From: Cryptococcus deneoformans JEC21
Taxonomy: Eukaryota > Basidiomycota > Tremellomycetes > Tremellales > Cryptococcaceae
Direction: 5' to 3'
Assembly (NCBI RefSeq): GCF_000091045.1
Contig: NC_006670.1
Coordinates: forward strand, 2,223,201-2,287,200
DNA length: 64,000 nucleotides
The notes under the pieces were generated by a model. That model searched no databases. It saw only the letters and a list, made by a program, of their open reading frames with translations, and had not been told where the DNA came from. Of the stretch, positions 21,855 to 33,375 are shown in pieces. The position numbers and the translations under genes were made by a program. Numbering within the stretch: position 1 is the stretch's first letter; each line of letters starts with the position of its first letter.

Positions 21855-22957
21855 CTATTTTTCCTCAACAATCTTGTTAATCAAGGTACCAACACCATGG
21901 GAAACAAATACTCGGAACTCGTCGCCATCCTTGAGAGTGATTCGTGGAGTAGATGACCATCCGACACCGGCAGGGGTACTATCACAAACGCGTCAGATAA
22001 CGGTATTAACGGTGACAAAAATGGGGACCTACCCAGTGATGATGATCGTACCAGCAGGAAGAGTGGTACCTTGGGAAAGGAAAGAAACAATCTTGGGAAC
22101 AGAAAAGATCAAGTCACTATACATACAAGTTAGTTCCGCCAGAATACAATCACGAACAATCTACTCACTCGAGGCGGCTAGATTGGACTGTCTTCCCGTT
22201 AAGAGAGCCCTCAATCTTGACATCGGAGAACTTGTTGGCTTGGTTCTTGTTGACGAGGGCCGGACCAATAGGGCAAGCGCCGTCGAAAGACTTGGAATAA
22301 CACCATTGAGACTGGGCGAACTGAGCTTCTCGGGAGGAAACGTCGTTGGCGGCGGTAAAACTTTGCAGAGTCAGCCAGGAAGCTATCATTTTTTAAAAAT
22401 TGCATGGGCTCACCCAAGGACGTAGTCAAGAGCCTCCTCTTCGGAAACGTTCTTGGCATCCTTGCCAATCACGAATGCGACTTCCGACTCGAAATCAGCA
22501 GAGTTGGAAGCGACAAAAGCCTTGGGGATAATGGTAGGGGAAGGAAAGGGATCGGCGAGAGATGTAGAAGGCTTCATAAAAAGGGTGGGGATATCGGGCA
22601 TGGGAAGATTGACCTCCTTAGCGTGGTTAACGTACTAGAAACAACCACCGACGATTAGCCTCACAACATCCAAAAACATTCGAAATTCTCTTGAAAAGAA
22701 CTCACATTCAGACCGATACATCGTATCGTGCCGACTTCAGACTGGGCTAATGGGCTCAAAAGCCTCTCGACAATTTCCTTTTTGCCAGTCTTCTCTCCGG
22801 GGTTGAGGACAGAAGTACCAGAGAACACCTCAATTTCGATAGGTTTTGACTCGTACGCGGCGAGACCGATGTCGAGGTCGGCGTTGACCGGTTCACCAAT
22901 AAGCGGTGTGGAGGAGGATTTGGGGACGAATCGAACAAGTCGAGAGAAGGAGGACAT
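21855..22957 (-). CDS. Fumarylacetoacetate hydrolase-family enzyme (FAHD1-like)
   Basis: Hydrolase or decarboxylase acting on beta-diketo acids; FAHD1-like members act as acylpyruvase/oxaloacetate decarboxylase in mitochondria, others in aromatic catabolism. The ATG at 22957 starts MSSFSRLVRFVP. The family core is spread over about five exons: IRCIGLN|YVNHAKEVNLPMPDIPTLFMK (start of the active-site region), DFESEVAFVIGKDAKN (metal-binding Glu), YTAANDVSSREAQF (metal-binding Asp), CYSKSFDGACPIGPALV, then GTIIITGTPAGVGWS and ending GVGTLINKIVEEK. An in-frame upstream ATG at 23020 would add MLPCITTLIRPAFSPIHNIR, a basic, acid-free stretch resembling a mitochondrial targeting sequence, so two start sites are possible. 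Length about 290 residues, normal for the family. Confidence 0.9.
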
Positions 22958-23407
22958 GGCTCTGATGTTGTGTATAGGAGAAAAAGCAGGTCGAATCAGA
23001 GTAGTTATACAGGGGAGCATTATCTGAACGAGCGGAGAGGGAAGCACGTCAGTTTGGTTCAAAATATAGCAAACTCGCAATCGCCCACAACTCGGTCGGC
23101 CCGGGTTATGCCGTAATATCCTGCGGGGGGAGGAGGCCCCAAGGTCTGGCGGACTCCTTTTTTGATAACCCGCGGTTTGATCGCCGCTGTTTATTCGCCA
23201 TCTCCGCAGGGCGGGACGGGATCAGCTGCCGGTTGCTTTGTGGGCTGGCAAGAGCGGGTGCAAAGAAGCAGCCTGAAAGACAACTGGCAGCACTAAAGTA
23301 CGCACGCATCCACTATGCCGCAGCCGAAGGATCTTTCAGGTGGATCGGCAGCCCTATGTCACTTTTATAATAATTCAATCTCCAGCTTTTGAATTGCGTT
23401 TCCATCC
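22958..23407. promoter_or_regulatory. Divergent intergenic region
   Basis: 450 bp between the FAH-family gene (minus) and a small gene (plus). It holds both promoters, including a possible upstream start for the FAH-family protein at 23020. GC-rich around 23090-23300. No RNA gene seen. Confidence 0.45.
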
Positions 23408-23996
23408 ATGTTCACTCGTCTTTCTCGCCCTGCCACCCGCATTACCAGCACATACATCACCACCAGAGCCATGTCCACCCCTTCTTCCACTCCTGTTAAC
23501 CTCATTTCTGTCAACACTGCCCCTGACAGGGCCAACAAGGTCATTGGTACCGTCATTGAGAACGTCAAGGACAAGTACAGCATCGTCCACGCCGGTAACT
23601 CTACCAGTGAGTATTATTAGAGCGAAGGAGTAAGAAGGAAGGCTGAATGCAAGATAGCCATTGAGGGCGTGAAGCCTCTCCTCGAGTCAACTCAACCCCC
23701 TCCCGGTATCCTCGTGAGTCTATTTCCGTCACGCGCGACTCGGCACTTGACGCTGACCCTTTCGTCTAGTTCTGTGCTTCCATGGTGTGTGCATTTTATA
23801 TAGGTATCTCAACCTTTGCTAACCCCAAGCTAGTGGACTCCTGAACAACAAGAAGAGATCCAGCGAATTGCACGAGAGACTATCCCCGGTATCAAGACGC
23901 ATGCTATCCCCACCGGTTTGCAAGTCCAGGTCGGCCCTGAAGGTATCGTCAAGTACTTGATGGAGAGGATCGACGAGATCATGACTCAGAAATAGA
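23408..23996 (+). CDS. Small conserved-looking mitochondrial protein, unknown
   Basis: I do not recognise the family. Start ATG at 23408. Four exons: 23408 to about 23606, a second from about 23659 to 23713, a 15-nt microexon 23770-23784 (Phe-Cys-Ala-Ser-Met) and about 23833-23996. All junctions hold phase, giving about 130 residues. The first 28 residues (MFTRLSRPATRITSTYITTR) are rich in Arg/Ser/Thr without acids, like a mitochondrial presequence, with a second in-frame Met just after. The body reads NLISVNTAPDRANKVIGTVI, then GVKPLLESTQPPPGILFCASM, then TPEQQEEIQRIARETIPGIK and ends in GIVKYLMERIDEIMTQK, suggesting an alternating alpha/beta domain. Neighbour of an FAH-family gene on the opposite strand. 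Confidence 0.75.
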
Positions 23997-24318
23997 TTTG
24001 GAAACGGCATATTGCATGAATAACGGGTATTTGGGAAATATCAACGGACAGCGGAGCAGCAGGTACGGAAAGGTCTACTAAGAATTTCCAGTTTGGTGAA
24101 ATAGACACTCATTATAAATGGCACGCTGATAAAATGTCCACCAAAATGGCCTGCTTTCCAGCATGGAGCTACATTGTGACGTGCATGATAATTCTATGAT
24201 ACACTAAACAACAGGTGAACGGCCGAACTAATTGCCTATACTACCAAACGGGAAAAGATGTTTCCTGTACCAACCCCGCGTCAGCTCAAGAAGGTCAAAC
24301 CTCAAACTTGGAAATAAC
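23997..24318. other. Convergent intergenic region
   Basis: 322 bp between the small mitochondrial-looking gene (plus) and the stop of the Zn2Cys6 gene (minus). It should contain both 3' untranslated regions. Nothing else recognised. Confidence 0.4.
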
Positions 24319-27043
24319 TCACCAAAAGTCATCATCGTCAGCAGGGAAGATGTCATTGTACTCTTTATTCGGTTGGATGCCTGGCACTGTGCCCATCTCT
24401 TGTGCATCTTCCAGCGAAGTCGCATTCATAGGTCCGGCGCCAGCAGGAGGAGGCACATACCCGTTTGGCTGACTCCACAGATATCCTTGAATCATCTCTT
24501 GCGCACTTGAAGGTGCCCAGTTTTGAGGGCTAGTTTGATCTGCCGCAACAGCAGAACCAGAGTTTGACAATGTTTTTTGTTGAGTATGCTGGGAGGTGGA
24601 AGTAGCGTCGACAGAAGTGTGGGGATATGGTTCAGTCATGAAGGATGCGAGTTGCCATTCGGGGGATACCCCGCTGAGAAGATGCTTGAGGAGACGGTGT
24701 GTATAGGCGGCCATGTCGTCGGAAGAGCAAGACGCTTCTTCGATTGAGAACTGGATGTCGGAGAGGGTACGGATGACGCGTGCGCGGTCGGCAGAGGTCA
24801 TCGGTGAAATGTTCTAATTTGTTATGATAGCTAGTCAGACAAGAACCCAGCAAGGTTTTAGGGATGAACTCACTTTGATCAGCCAGATGGAATTGACTGC
24901 CAGGGCAACCCAAGTCAGGTTAAAGCAATAAGGCAAGTAACCATACGGTACAAAGTCGTTTTGAACCACCAGCGCTACTCCTAAAGCAGCATCTACGCAC
25001 TCGGAAAAAGCTATTGACAGCGGCGAAGGCTGGGTAGTATCCAACACTTGACCAGGTGCTTCGTATCTCGCAGTAAATAAAAGTCTATACTCGCAAATGT
25101 GGAATCGGAAGTATGAATCACAGAGCCTGAATGTGGAGATTTGAGATTGAACAAAATTATAGCGTTCTGTTTAATGATCAGCTTTTCGGTCTACTTGAGG
25201 AGCTTGGAGCGCGATATACCATTATCCTCCAGCCAGCGATTCCTCCATCTTTTCCATTCGAGCTCTATCCAGCTCAGCATCCGCATGTTGGAAGGATCGC
25301 CGTTCATAGCTCCAAGACTATCGGCGTAGAGACGGCACATTCTGCTAAAAGTGACCAAGGGGCCGAGTGAGGATTCTCCAGGAGTAAGAAGATGGGAGTG
25401 TTCCAGCACCCAGTCGGCAGGATCGTCGACATCTTCTTTGATCATACGCGGAAGTGAGTGATGGATGGCCAGGCTTCGAAGCATTAGCATGGAAAATTAA
25501 TGGCAAGTGGGGAAAACATACTGATAATCGGCAACAATCAGGTCTAGGTGTCGTCAACAAGTGCGTGTGAACAAAAAAGCATGCTTACTGAACCATGCCC
25601 TCTCTCGATTCAGAATTTCTCTAGCCTGTCTTTCAGCTTTTGGCAGCGGCCTAGGGCCTCTTGTGTCCAGTCGCAACTCTTGCGCTAACCGGATAGCATA
25701 CCCAACTCTTCTAAAACTCGTCTCGTCATCTGGCTTCTTCCAATGTGTGAGAAGGTTTAAAGCCTGTACGATCTCAATCGAACATAATCCAAACTCGACC
25801 GCCTGGCCTACAAACCTGTTCGACAGAAGCAGACATGCAGAATAAGCCTTGGGACGCATGATCCGCGCAGTGACGGTGAGAACCGCAGTGAAGAGTAGAG
25901 GTGAATGATGTCGGCAGTATGTAGCATTGTGGATGACTGGGTCGAGGATAGCGACAGTCGCGTTCAAATGGCGGAAATAACTGGAATTTGTCAGCATAGC
26001 TCAATTTTAGAAGAGTATGGTAGACGGAGAAGGGCGAAAAGCTGGATTAGTAGGCAGGAAGGAAGAAAAAGCGAGGCGTCCAGCATATCAAAGAAGGTGG
26101 GAAGGGAGGGTCAGGAAATGAGAGTTACAAGACACTTACAACTCAAACATTTCGAACGCATCCTGATCTGTTAATAATCCCGCTCTCACTGGATCAGGAC
26201 AGTCAGGCCTCAATCGCTGTATAAGGATGTCCTGGTCTTGTGTCAACACATTGCTACTTGGAGCAGGTTGTCCAACGAACGCTGTACGCAAAATCAGCGT
26301 GTCCTTCGAGCTAGTATGGAAAAGTAAGACTGACGCGACGAGTCTCCTTCATTGGGGATAACGTGCGAATAATGAATTCCAAACCGGCCAATGGTGTTTG
26401 TCCTTCTACCAGTCAAAGCGATCTCCTCGTGTGGTAGCTTTTTGTGTGTAGAAGAGGCATCCGCTTGATGGCTCAAGAAGCTGGTGCTTTCATTGGCAGA
26501 AACGAGCGAAACATCGTTGACTATCGATGCATGTCGTGCATTCTGAGATATTGCTGGGAGAGACGAAGGATGTGATTGGGGAGGAACTGACTCAAATAAG
26601 CCTCCAACTTCGGTGTCGGCAATGCCTGTGTTGGGAATGTCTGCCGTAGATGACATGCTACTAGGGACGGGATCGTGAGATGGGCGAGCTGAGGACTGAT
26701 TCCGTTCGAGGACCTTCTTCTTCCTTCCGCGACGATGTTTCGTGTATTGGCAGACTAGACCATGCCCTTGACATCTTCGACAAGTAGTATTGGCATCCGG
26801 GGTGTTGCACTTTCTCTGCAAGGAACGGTCAGTTTGCCGCACTGAATGGCCGGTTAAAGGTCACCTGCCTTTGCTGCTCGGCACTGGAGACAGCTTACTT
26901 TGCTGTTAATATGAACCAAGTGAGTTCAGCCCATCGCGCGGAAGAAGGTCGTGCTGCTGCGTAGACACTCACGCTGGGGCCTTCTTGAAGGCCGAAGGGC
27001 CTGCTATGGGCTGAGAAGGGCTAGGAGCATCGTCCATGTCCAT
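24319..27043 (-). CDS. Zn2Cys6 fungal transcription factor with GC-AG intron in the finger
   Basis: Nuclear regulator. Exon 1 (27043-26973) is short; exon 2 is only 34 nt (26902-26869); exon 3 starts at 26815. The finger forms only if intron 2 (26868-26816, 53 nt) uses a GC donor: the product then reads CLQCRAAKRKC...CRRCQGHGLVC, that is C-x2-C-x6-C-x8-C-x2-C-x6-C, a perfect Zn2Cys6. Basic residues follow (KHRRGRKKK), then a long disordered Ser-rich linker with VPSSMSSTADIPN. The fungal regulatory domain includes QRLRPDCPDPVRAGLLTDQD, YFRHLNATVAILDP, LLFTAVLTVTARIMRPKAY and RVGYAIRLAQELRLDTRG. The tail is Ser/Gln-rich and ends in acidic ADDDDFW, a possible activation region. Its start is close to the DUF3500/monooxygenase genes, which it may control; that is inference. 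Confidence 0.87.
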
Positions 27044-27220
27044 TATTCTCTCAAAGAAGTATCGTATATATGATTTGGAATATGCTGAAAAAATTGATCC
27101 CGGTCAGTTTGATGGTATCGTGATAATGAGAATACAGGAAGGGACAGTTGCAGCGGATGGGGGGAGGGAGATAGTGGAGTGTTTCGGTGAGCCTAGATTG
27201 TATAGCTCGAACGTCCGCAT

Positions 27221-27748
27221 CTACATCGCAGACGAAAAATACTCCCGCTCCCCTTCGGCCATAAAAGCACCCGTAACATCGGCCGCAAACTTGGCTAAGA
27301 CTAAAAATGAGCCGCCCCGATTGGGTAAAACGGCCCACAAGTCCCCTTGGTAACGTACTTCTTGCCTGTGCCGCATGCACTTCGCCTTCGACAATGTGGG
27401 TGAGTTTCTGGATAAGATCGTCTATGGCGTGGAAACAATCGACCAACAGCAGCATCTTCTCATGTTTCATGATGGTATGCCACTGTACGACAACGGTTCG
27501 CAAATCATAGGAAAGTCATGTCGGGACCTTTTGACTTTCGCTTCCCCAACAATTCCCCGAACCGCGACCGCCACTTTGCCCAGCAAGAATTGTCCGATTC
27601 GGATAGATTCCTGATGCGTCCCTTGCGCTGTATTTTTATTGCTGTATGCGGCCACTTGTTGAATTCGATAATCGCCTTTATTGACCGTCGCCGTCAACCC
27701 CACATTAGGATTCGGCACACTCGGAAGAGCTGAGATGATCGCTGCCAT
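27221..27748 (-). CDS. Small unresolved gene, 3' exons well supported
   Basis: Two 3' exons look real: one ending at 27359 with LLLVDCFHAIDDLIQKLTHI then EGEVHAAQAR, and, after a 58-nt intron with donor GTACGT (27301-27358), the last exon 27300-27221, ILAKFAADVTGAFMAEGERE then YFSSAM and stop. The junction keeps frame. The 5' part is unresolved. The frame upstream of the first of these (CWAKWRSRFGELLGKRKS, then KGPDMTFL) meets a TGA at 27507-27505, and the downstream frame continues one base later (+1) with DLRTVVVQWH. A possible start ATG at 27748 (MAAIISALPSVP) is in yet another frame and would need an intron. Could be a frameshifted gene, an unrecognised intron or a +1 frameshift. I do not recognise the product. 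Confidence 0.5.
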
Positions 27749-27857
27749 GATAGAAGAGCAACTTCTTATTTATTCAGCAATACGACCTCATTTACCCAAC
27801 GACTTTTACCAAACCCTTCCAGACTGAGACAACATCCAGCATTACTATACCTATACC

Positions 27858-29353
27858 ATGACTGTCATTCCTGTCAACTCTGGCTTCGTCCTCCAAGACG
27901 ATCCTTCTACCCCCCGTACCGATGCTACCGTTCACTTTCGTGACATTCTCCCCAAGCCTGACCACCCCCGAGTCGCTGGCGTTCACACTCATAGCGCGCT
28001 TTCTTGGTGCCAATCTCGACGAGAAGTCCCAGCTCCTGGCTGGCTGATCAATCGTCTCGACATCAAGAACATTGAGAGACCTTACAAAGGTTTTTCATCT
28101 GATGGCAAGCCAGACCCCACCATCTTCCACTACGAGCAGGACGAAGGAGCTCCTGTCGAGGCCGCCGTTGAGGCAGTCAACAAGCTCCTAGAGAATCTGC
28201 CTGAGAAGGCGAAAAGGGAGGTCATCAAGGGGGATGTCGCCGATGACGATGAGTTCAGAGCTTGGTCCAACCCCGAGCTTTATGTTAACCCTGGTATGTC
28301 TCATTCTCGATCACTAGATGGCGTGAGCTGACTCCTTTGCAGGCGGTATTCGATTGGACGAAACCACCACCGAGATCCAAGAACTCGTTCATGGTGTCCT
28401 CAAGGCTTCTCTTTCTCCCGAAGGTTACAAGAAGGCGGCAGGCTGCACATTCACCAACCACTTTCTCGGCGAACTCGTCAATGGTCTTGCTGTCCTGAAC
28501 AAGGACTCTTACAACTTCCGACTCTTTTTGCCTCCTGCCACTCGAGCTCCTAGCCTGACCGAACCTTGGGGCTGGTCTTTCTTTGGCCATCACTTGTGTT
28601 TGGCCGTTTGTTTCGTCGGCAAGAGGATGATCATCGGCCCCACATTCATGGGCGCTGAACCTGATCGAATCGACGTTGGCCCTCACGAGGGTCTCCGACT
28701 TTTCAGCCAAGAGGAGGTCCGAGCCCTCAACCTCATGAGGGACCTCAGCCTGGAGAACCAGAAGAGGGCTCAGATCAGTGAGGGTATGGACTGTGCTTCT
28801 GGTCTGTCTGAGGATAGGTGGAACCCATTCGACGAGAGGTGAGTACCTTTTAAAACATGCTCGAAGAAACGCTGACTTTTCAATTAGACACCTCGGTGGT
28901 GCGCATCAAGACAACCGAGTCGTCCCCTTTGAAGGATGCCCAATCTCTGCCTTCACCCCCGAACAGAGAGAAGAAATCTACGCCATCATTCAAGCATTCA
29001 ATATTTATCTCCCAGAAGGTCCAATGAAGTACAAGATGCAGCGAATCAGGAAGTTTGAAGACCAGACTTACTTTGCTTGGATAGGCAAGTTCGGTCTTGG
29101 TGACCCTTACTACTTCAGGATTCACTCTCCCGCCACCTTTTGTGAAGTGAGTTTCCCCTTGCTTTTTCATTCATAAAACAAGAAGCAAAAGCTGACATTT
29201 ACACCATAGTTTGACTTCCACTGTGGTATCTTCCTCACCAACACTTCTCCCGCCAAATGTCACGTCCACACTGTTAACCGTCTTCCCAATTGTGAAGACT
29301 ACGGCAAGGCACTCATCAGGCAATGGAAGGAAGAAAAGCAGGGCAAGAACTAA
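27858..29353 (+). CDS. DUF3500-family protein
   Basis: Member of an uncharacterised family (DUF3500). Exons 27858-28293, 28343-28838, 28888-29146 and 29210-29353 give 444 residues, phases correct. Recognisable blocks: SYNFRLFLPPATRAPSLTEPWGW reads as the family's substrate-facing loop region followed by SFFGHHLCLAVCF, then MIIGPTFMGAEPDRIDVGPH, LFSQEEVRALNLM, and near the end YYFRIHSPATFCEFDFHCGI with HVHTVNRLPNCEDYG. Conserved His residues in the FFGHH and EFDFHCG blocks suggest a metal or active site, but no reaction is established. No signal peptide. It is the first of three plus-strand genes (DUF3500, FAD monooxygenase, MFS transporter) starting about 0.8 kb from a Zn2Cys6 regulator on the other strand, a typical fungal catabolic arrangement. 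Confidence 0.88.
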
Positions 29354-30259
29354 GGGAAGGATTCTGGAGATTAGATTATTGCAACGTTGCATTTCTGGTG
29401 TTTTAATGTATTTATCTTTTGTACCCAAAATTGGCATGGATGAGACTATGACTCGTGATTTCTCCTGGAAAGGCGTTTGGCAAATGTCTACAGCGAATTA
29501 CATGACCCATAAATATCTGACAAACCTAAAATTATATTTTTTAGTGGGGAATGATTGATTGGGACACCTGCGGCTCTGCGTCGCAGTTGGCAGCCAGCTG
29601 CAAGTCAAATGTTTGCCCCTTCTCATGTCTACGATTTCGTCCTGTTTTCCGTCTTTTCCTGTACACAACCATTATAACTTCCCAGATTACATCAAAACAA
29701 TGCTTTGAATATGTAACAATCTCACACTGTAGACACATCGTTTTCCACAAACATCAACCTTTTACTGTCCGATAGCGCCCTTCCTTGACCTTGTGACGTA
29801 TCAGAAGATCATCCTTCCCCCACAACTCCGGGCCGGCCCCACAACGTGCCGACGTACTCCTTGTCTATTACATATTAGGAGATTTTTATTTAATCTTTTC
29901 TTCTTTTATTACTCACCGCATATTGAGATTAGAACGCCGTGAGAATAGACACCGCAACTGTCGTAATCAAATTGATAACCCCGCAAGGCAATCTATTATC
30001 GACTAACTCGAGTTTCTGAATTTCCATCCCAATAAACTCGGTAACTTCACGCGAACAAAGCATGGTGTCCTGCGGGATTCGGCACGATCATATGTGCTTT
30101 TCGACTGCCGATTGCTTCCATTTGCCTGGCATGTAGCATCCTGCATTATTTGTTGTTAATATAAGTAGTACCGCGGGCCGTCAAGGACCCCCACTTTCTC
30201 TTTCCCAGTTCATCAAATTAACGCTTTACTCACTTTCAACAACTAAGCAAGCAGTCAAC
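29354..30259. promoter_or_regulatory. Intergenic region with promoter of the FAD monooxygenase
   Basis: 906 bp. The part nearest the monooxygenase contains a palindromic GGCCGGCC at about 29833 and a TATA-like taatataagtag at about 30157-30168, roughly 95 bp before the ATG. GC triplets of the CCG/CGG kind near 29830-29860 and 30170 could be Zn2Cys6 sites. No gene seen. Confidence 0.45.
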
Positions 30260-32030
30260 ATGGCACCTATTCTTGCAGACGATCTTCGCATTCACATGTG
30301 AATTACCCATTTCCCTTTGGACTCGGGATTCCCCTCGCTGACAACTTGCGATTAGCATTGGCGCCGGTATGGGAGGTATGGGTTCTGCCCTCGCTCTCGC
30401 CAAACAAGGTTATACCAACATCCACGTTTGGGAATCTGCTAGAGAAATTGGAGAGGTTGGCGCTGGTATCAACATTACCCCTAACCTTTCTCGTATTCTC
30501 GACGGCTGGGGAGTTTTGGACATTGCCAGGGCGGAAGCTGTTGCTCTCGATGGCGCTAGTGTACTTAGTAAGTTGTCTAGTTATGCTATTCGAATGTCAG
30601 CTGATTGATAATAGGGTGCGCTGAGGACGACGTTTTGACTTCTGTCGACTTCCAGTACATCGAGAAGGAATTCGGCTACCCCTTCTACGTGAGTTTCTTA
30701 TTCCTAATCTCCAAAGCTTTATTCTGATCTCTGCGAGCTGTAGGTTGTCCACCGATCCGCCCTTCAAAAATGTCTCGTTACCGGTGCCATGGACTCTGGC
30801 GTCGTCAAGCTTCACTTGGGTAAACTCATCAAGGAGTGGGACTTTGACAACAACCGATTTTTCGTTACCAGCCGGGACCAGGCGAACGGCACTGCCAACG
30901 GTAACGGCTCTACTGGCGAGTGGGTGGAAGGTGATGTTATATTGGCTGCGGATGGTGTTAAGAGCAAGGCTCGAGGAGCTATGTTGAAACGAAAGGGAGA
31001 GGAGGATCACGGTAAATATTTGCATAGTGCGAAAAACATGCGACTGACTGTTGTTAAATCAGTTGAGGACACTGGCCAGGCTGCCTATCGAATCATCGTC
31101 AAGCGATCCATGATCAACGAGGATCCCGAGCTGTTGCCCTTCTTCACCGGCTCTCACTCTTACCGATGGATTGGCGAGAAACGACACATCATTGTAGGTT
31201 TTGTTTCCACTTATCTAACGAACTTCACTTACTCTCTATCTCATAGGCTTACCCCATCGCCTCACACGACCTTTTCAACATGTCCACCGCCCACCCCGAC
31301 CGTCGATTCGTCGAAGCCGACTCCTGGACTGCTTCTGGTTCCAAGGAAGAAATGCTGGACATGTTCCACGATTTCTGCCCTCGGTATGTTTGCTTTTCGG
31401 ACCTATCATTTTCACGACGAGCTAATACGCCCCAGAGTCCAAAAGCTCCTTCGTACCGTTCCCGAAGACTCTGTTCTTGAGTGGAAGCTCCGAGTTCATA
31501 CCCCCTTATCCCACTGGGTCGACGGTAACACGGCGTTGGTTGGTGACGCTTGCCACCCTACTCTTCCCCACTTGGCTCAAGGTGCCGCTCAAGCTGTCGA
31601 AGACGCTGCTGTTCTCGGTGTCGTTCTCAGCAAAATTAAGTCCAAGGAGGAGATCCACAAGGCTCTGCTCGTGTACCAGGTGAACTTTCTTTCCACTCTT
31701 TCTGACGTCTTCGTGTGTTGATGTACAATAATAGGCTCTCAGGAAACCTCGTGCGGACTGGGCTGTGTTGACCGCGGCTGCCAATGGTAAGGGCTTGCAC
31801 CTGGGCGCCGGTAAGGACCAGGAAGCTAGAGACGCTGCTTTCAGACAAGCGAAGAAGGAGGGTGGTGAGAACCCCGACAAGGCCATCGACCAGTAAGTTT
31901 ATACTGTCAGAAGCCAAGGAGCTCGCGACGCTGACTTTCTACAAGATTGACCCAGAAGATATTATACGCTCACGACTGCGCGAAGGAGGCTGAGGAGCGA
32001 TACGCGGAGCTTCTTGCTGAGGTTGTTTAA
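30260..32030 (+). CDS. FAD-dependent monooxygenase, salicylate hydroxylase-like
   Basis: Aromatic-ring hydroxylase (class A flavoprotein monooxygenase). The 38-nt first exon (30260-30297) joins 30356 to give HIIGAGMGGMGSALAL, the FAD-binding GxGxxG motif near residue 15. VGAGINITPNLSRIL follows. The mid-protein DG motif is DVILAADGVKSKARGAM, and the second FAD motif is ALVGDACHPTLPHLAQGAAQ, with the GD motif intact. About seven exons, 25-160 codons each; length about 440 residues, as for salicylate 1-monooxygenase-like proteins. The C-terminus is helical and charged (AKEAEERYAELLAEVV). No signal peptide, so cytosolic. The likely substrate is a hydroxylated benzoate or similar aromatic acid; not determinable from sequence. 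Flanked by DUF3500 and an MFS transporter on the same strand. Confidence 0.92.
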
Positions 32031-33375
32031 TTTTGGGTTCATTTTTGTACAAAAGGAAAATTTTCTTGCATCGACTACTGTGAGCTGTATGAATATGAAA
32101 CATCGTCATCTTCATGATATCTGTCTCACATTACATTTACGAAGTGATTTCTGAAAGCTTGATCTAGTAAAGGTTAAGGTATGACCAATGATGATTGGAA
32201 GGAACAACCATCTTTCCCCTGCATAGCTGACTGAAGGAGTTGATAATGTCATCGTACTTAAAGGAGAGGTGCAAACAAGTTGCTACGCCTTGTGGCTTCC
32301 CGGTCAAGACATCATCGCTATTGCTGTTGAAAAAGGAGAAATCTTCAAGCAACCCCAAATGTACTTCATTGCCAAAACGAGGAGTTAACTGAAAAAACAA
32401 TGGGTCGGCGAGTAATAGGAATGCCTCAGCATAGCTCTAAGCACAGATATGTCCGACATGCCGGAGTGAGGTCCTACCGATCACGTTACCATATGATCTC
32501 AAGAGTGCTCAATGTTACATTTCAATACCCGGATCATTCGTAAAACAGACAATAACGCATAACGCAGCAGAGCCATTCGTCAGTACAGATGTGAAGTAGT
32601 TCAAAAAAAAAAAAACTTTTTTATTATTTGCCTTCAAATAGAAGACAAGCGAGATGGATTGAGATGGAGGCTTGCAGTACCAGCGCTTGTTCCCGGTACG
32701 TTATGGGAAGGCGTCGTCAGAGTAGACAGGACATGTATCGGCCCTTTTTTCTTTTGTCTTACCAATAAAATGCCGCTCGAGCAACCCCATCACCCCAGAG
32801 TTCCAAAGTGTAGCCCCCTATGCGGAGACCTAATCGTGCCCGATCCCCGCTGATTAACCCTTATTTCTTATCGTGCCTTAAAGGCCCAGGTGCTAAGCTG
32901 CGTAACTTCCGTCATTTCTTTTAATAAAATTGGGAATTTCCTAGATCTAAGCTTCACCAGTGCGGGGACTTGAAATTGATAAAAACTTGGGGCACCGTCT
33001 CATGTGACTTGCGGACCGGCGGTTCAGTAATGACTGCGCGATGAAGGTTGACCAATGTTGTTCGACGTTCTGTGTGCTCACAGCGCCGTACGTCGTTCAA
33101 AGCTAATCTCTTCCGAAGTAGAAACAGAGCAGAGAGGCTGCGCATCAGCTATCGCAGGTAATTCAAATAGCGTATACTGCATTAACAGGAACAAAAGATT
33201 TCGCCGCAAGTGAATACGAAGCGTTTGTTTAATCTCAATCAAATCATTGACGTTGTCGGTTTTCGACAATGATCCACATCAGGGCATGGGACCTGAATCT
33301 TTGTGTCGAATGAGCGCGAGAATATATAGAAGAGGGTGAGGAGAGTTGGAAGCTATTCATCTCCATTCATTCAAC
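32031..33375. promoter_or_regulatory. 1.35 kb intergenic region before the MFS gene
   Basis: Contains a poly(A)/poly(T) stretch near 32600-32625 and a TATA-like aatatataga at about 33321, only 50 bp before the MFS start. A minus-strand open frame at 32164-32400, preceded by a good acceptor (gttttttcag), encodes 70-odd plausible residues but I cannot connect it to a start. Otherwise empty. Confidence 0.4.

Noticed and set aside
32164..32400. Minus-strand frame of about 75 residues preceded by a good acceptor
   Set aside because: Composition is plausible (FGNEVHLGLLEDFSFF) but no upstream exon or start could be linked and the family is unknown; too weak for a gene call.
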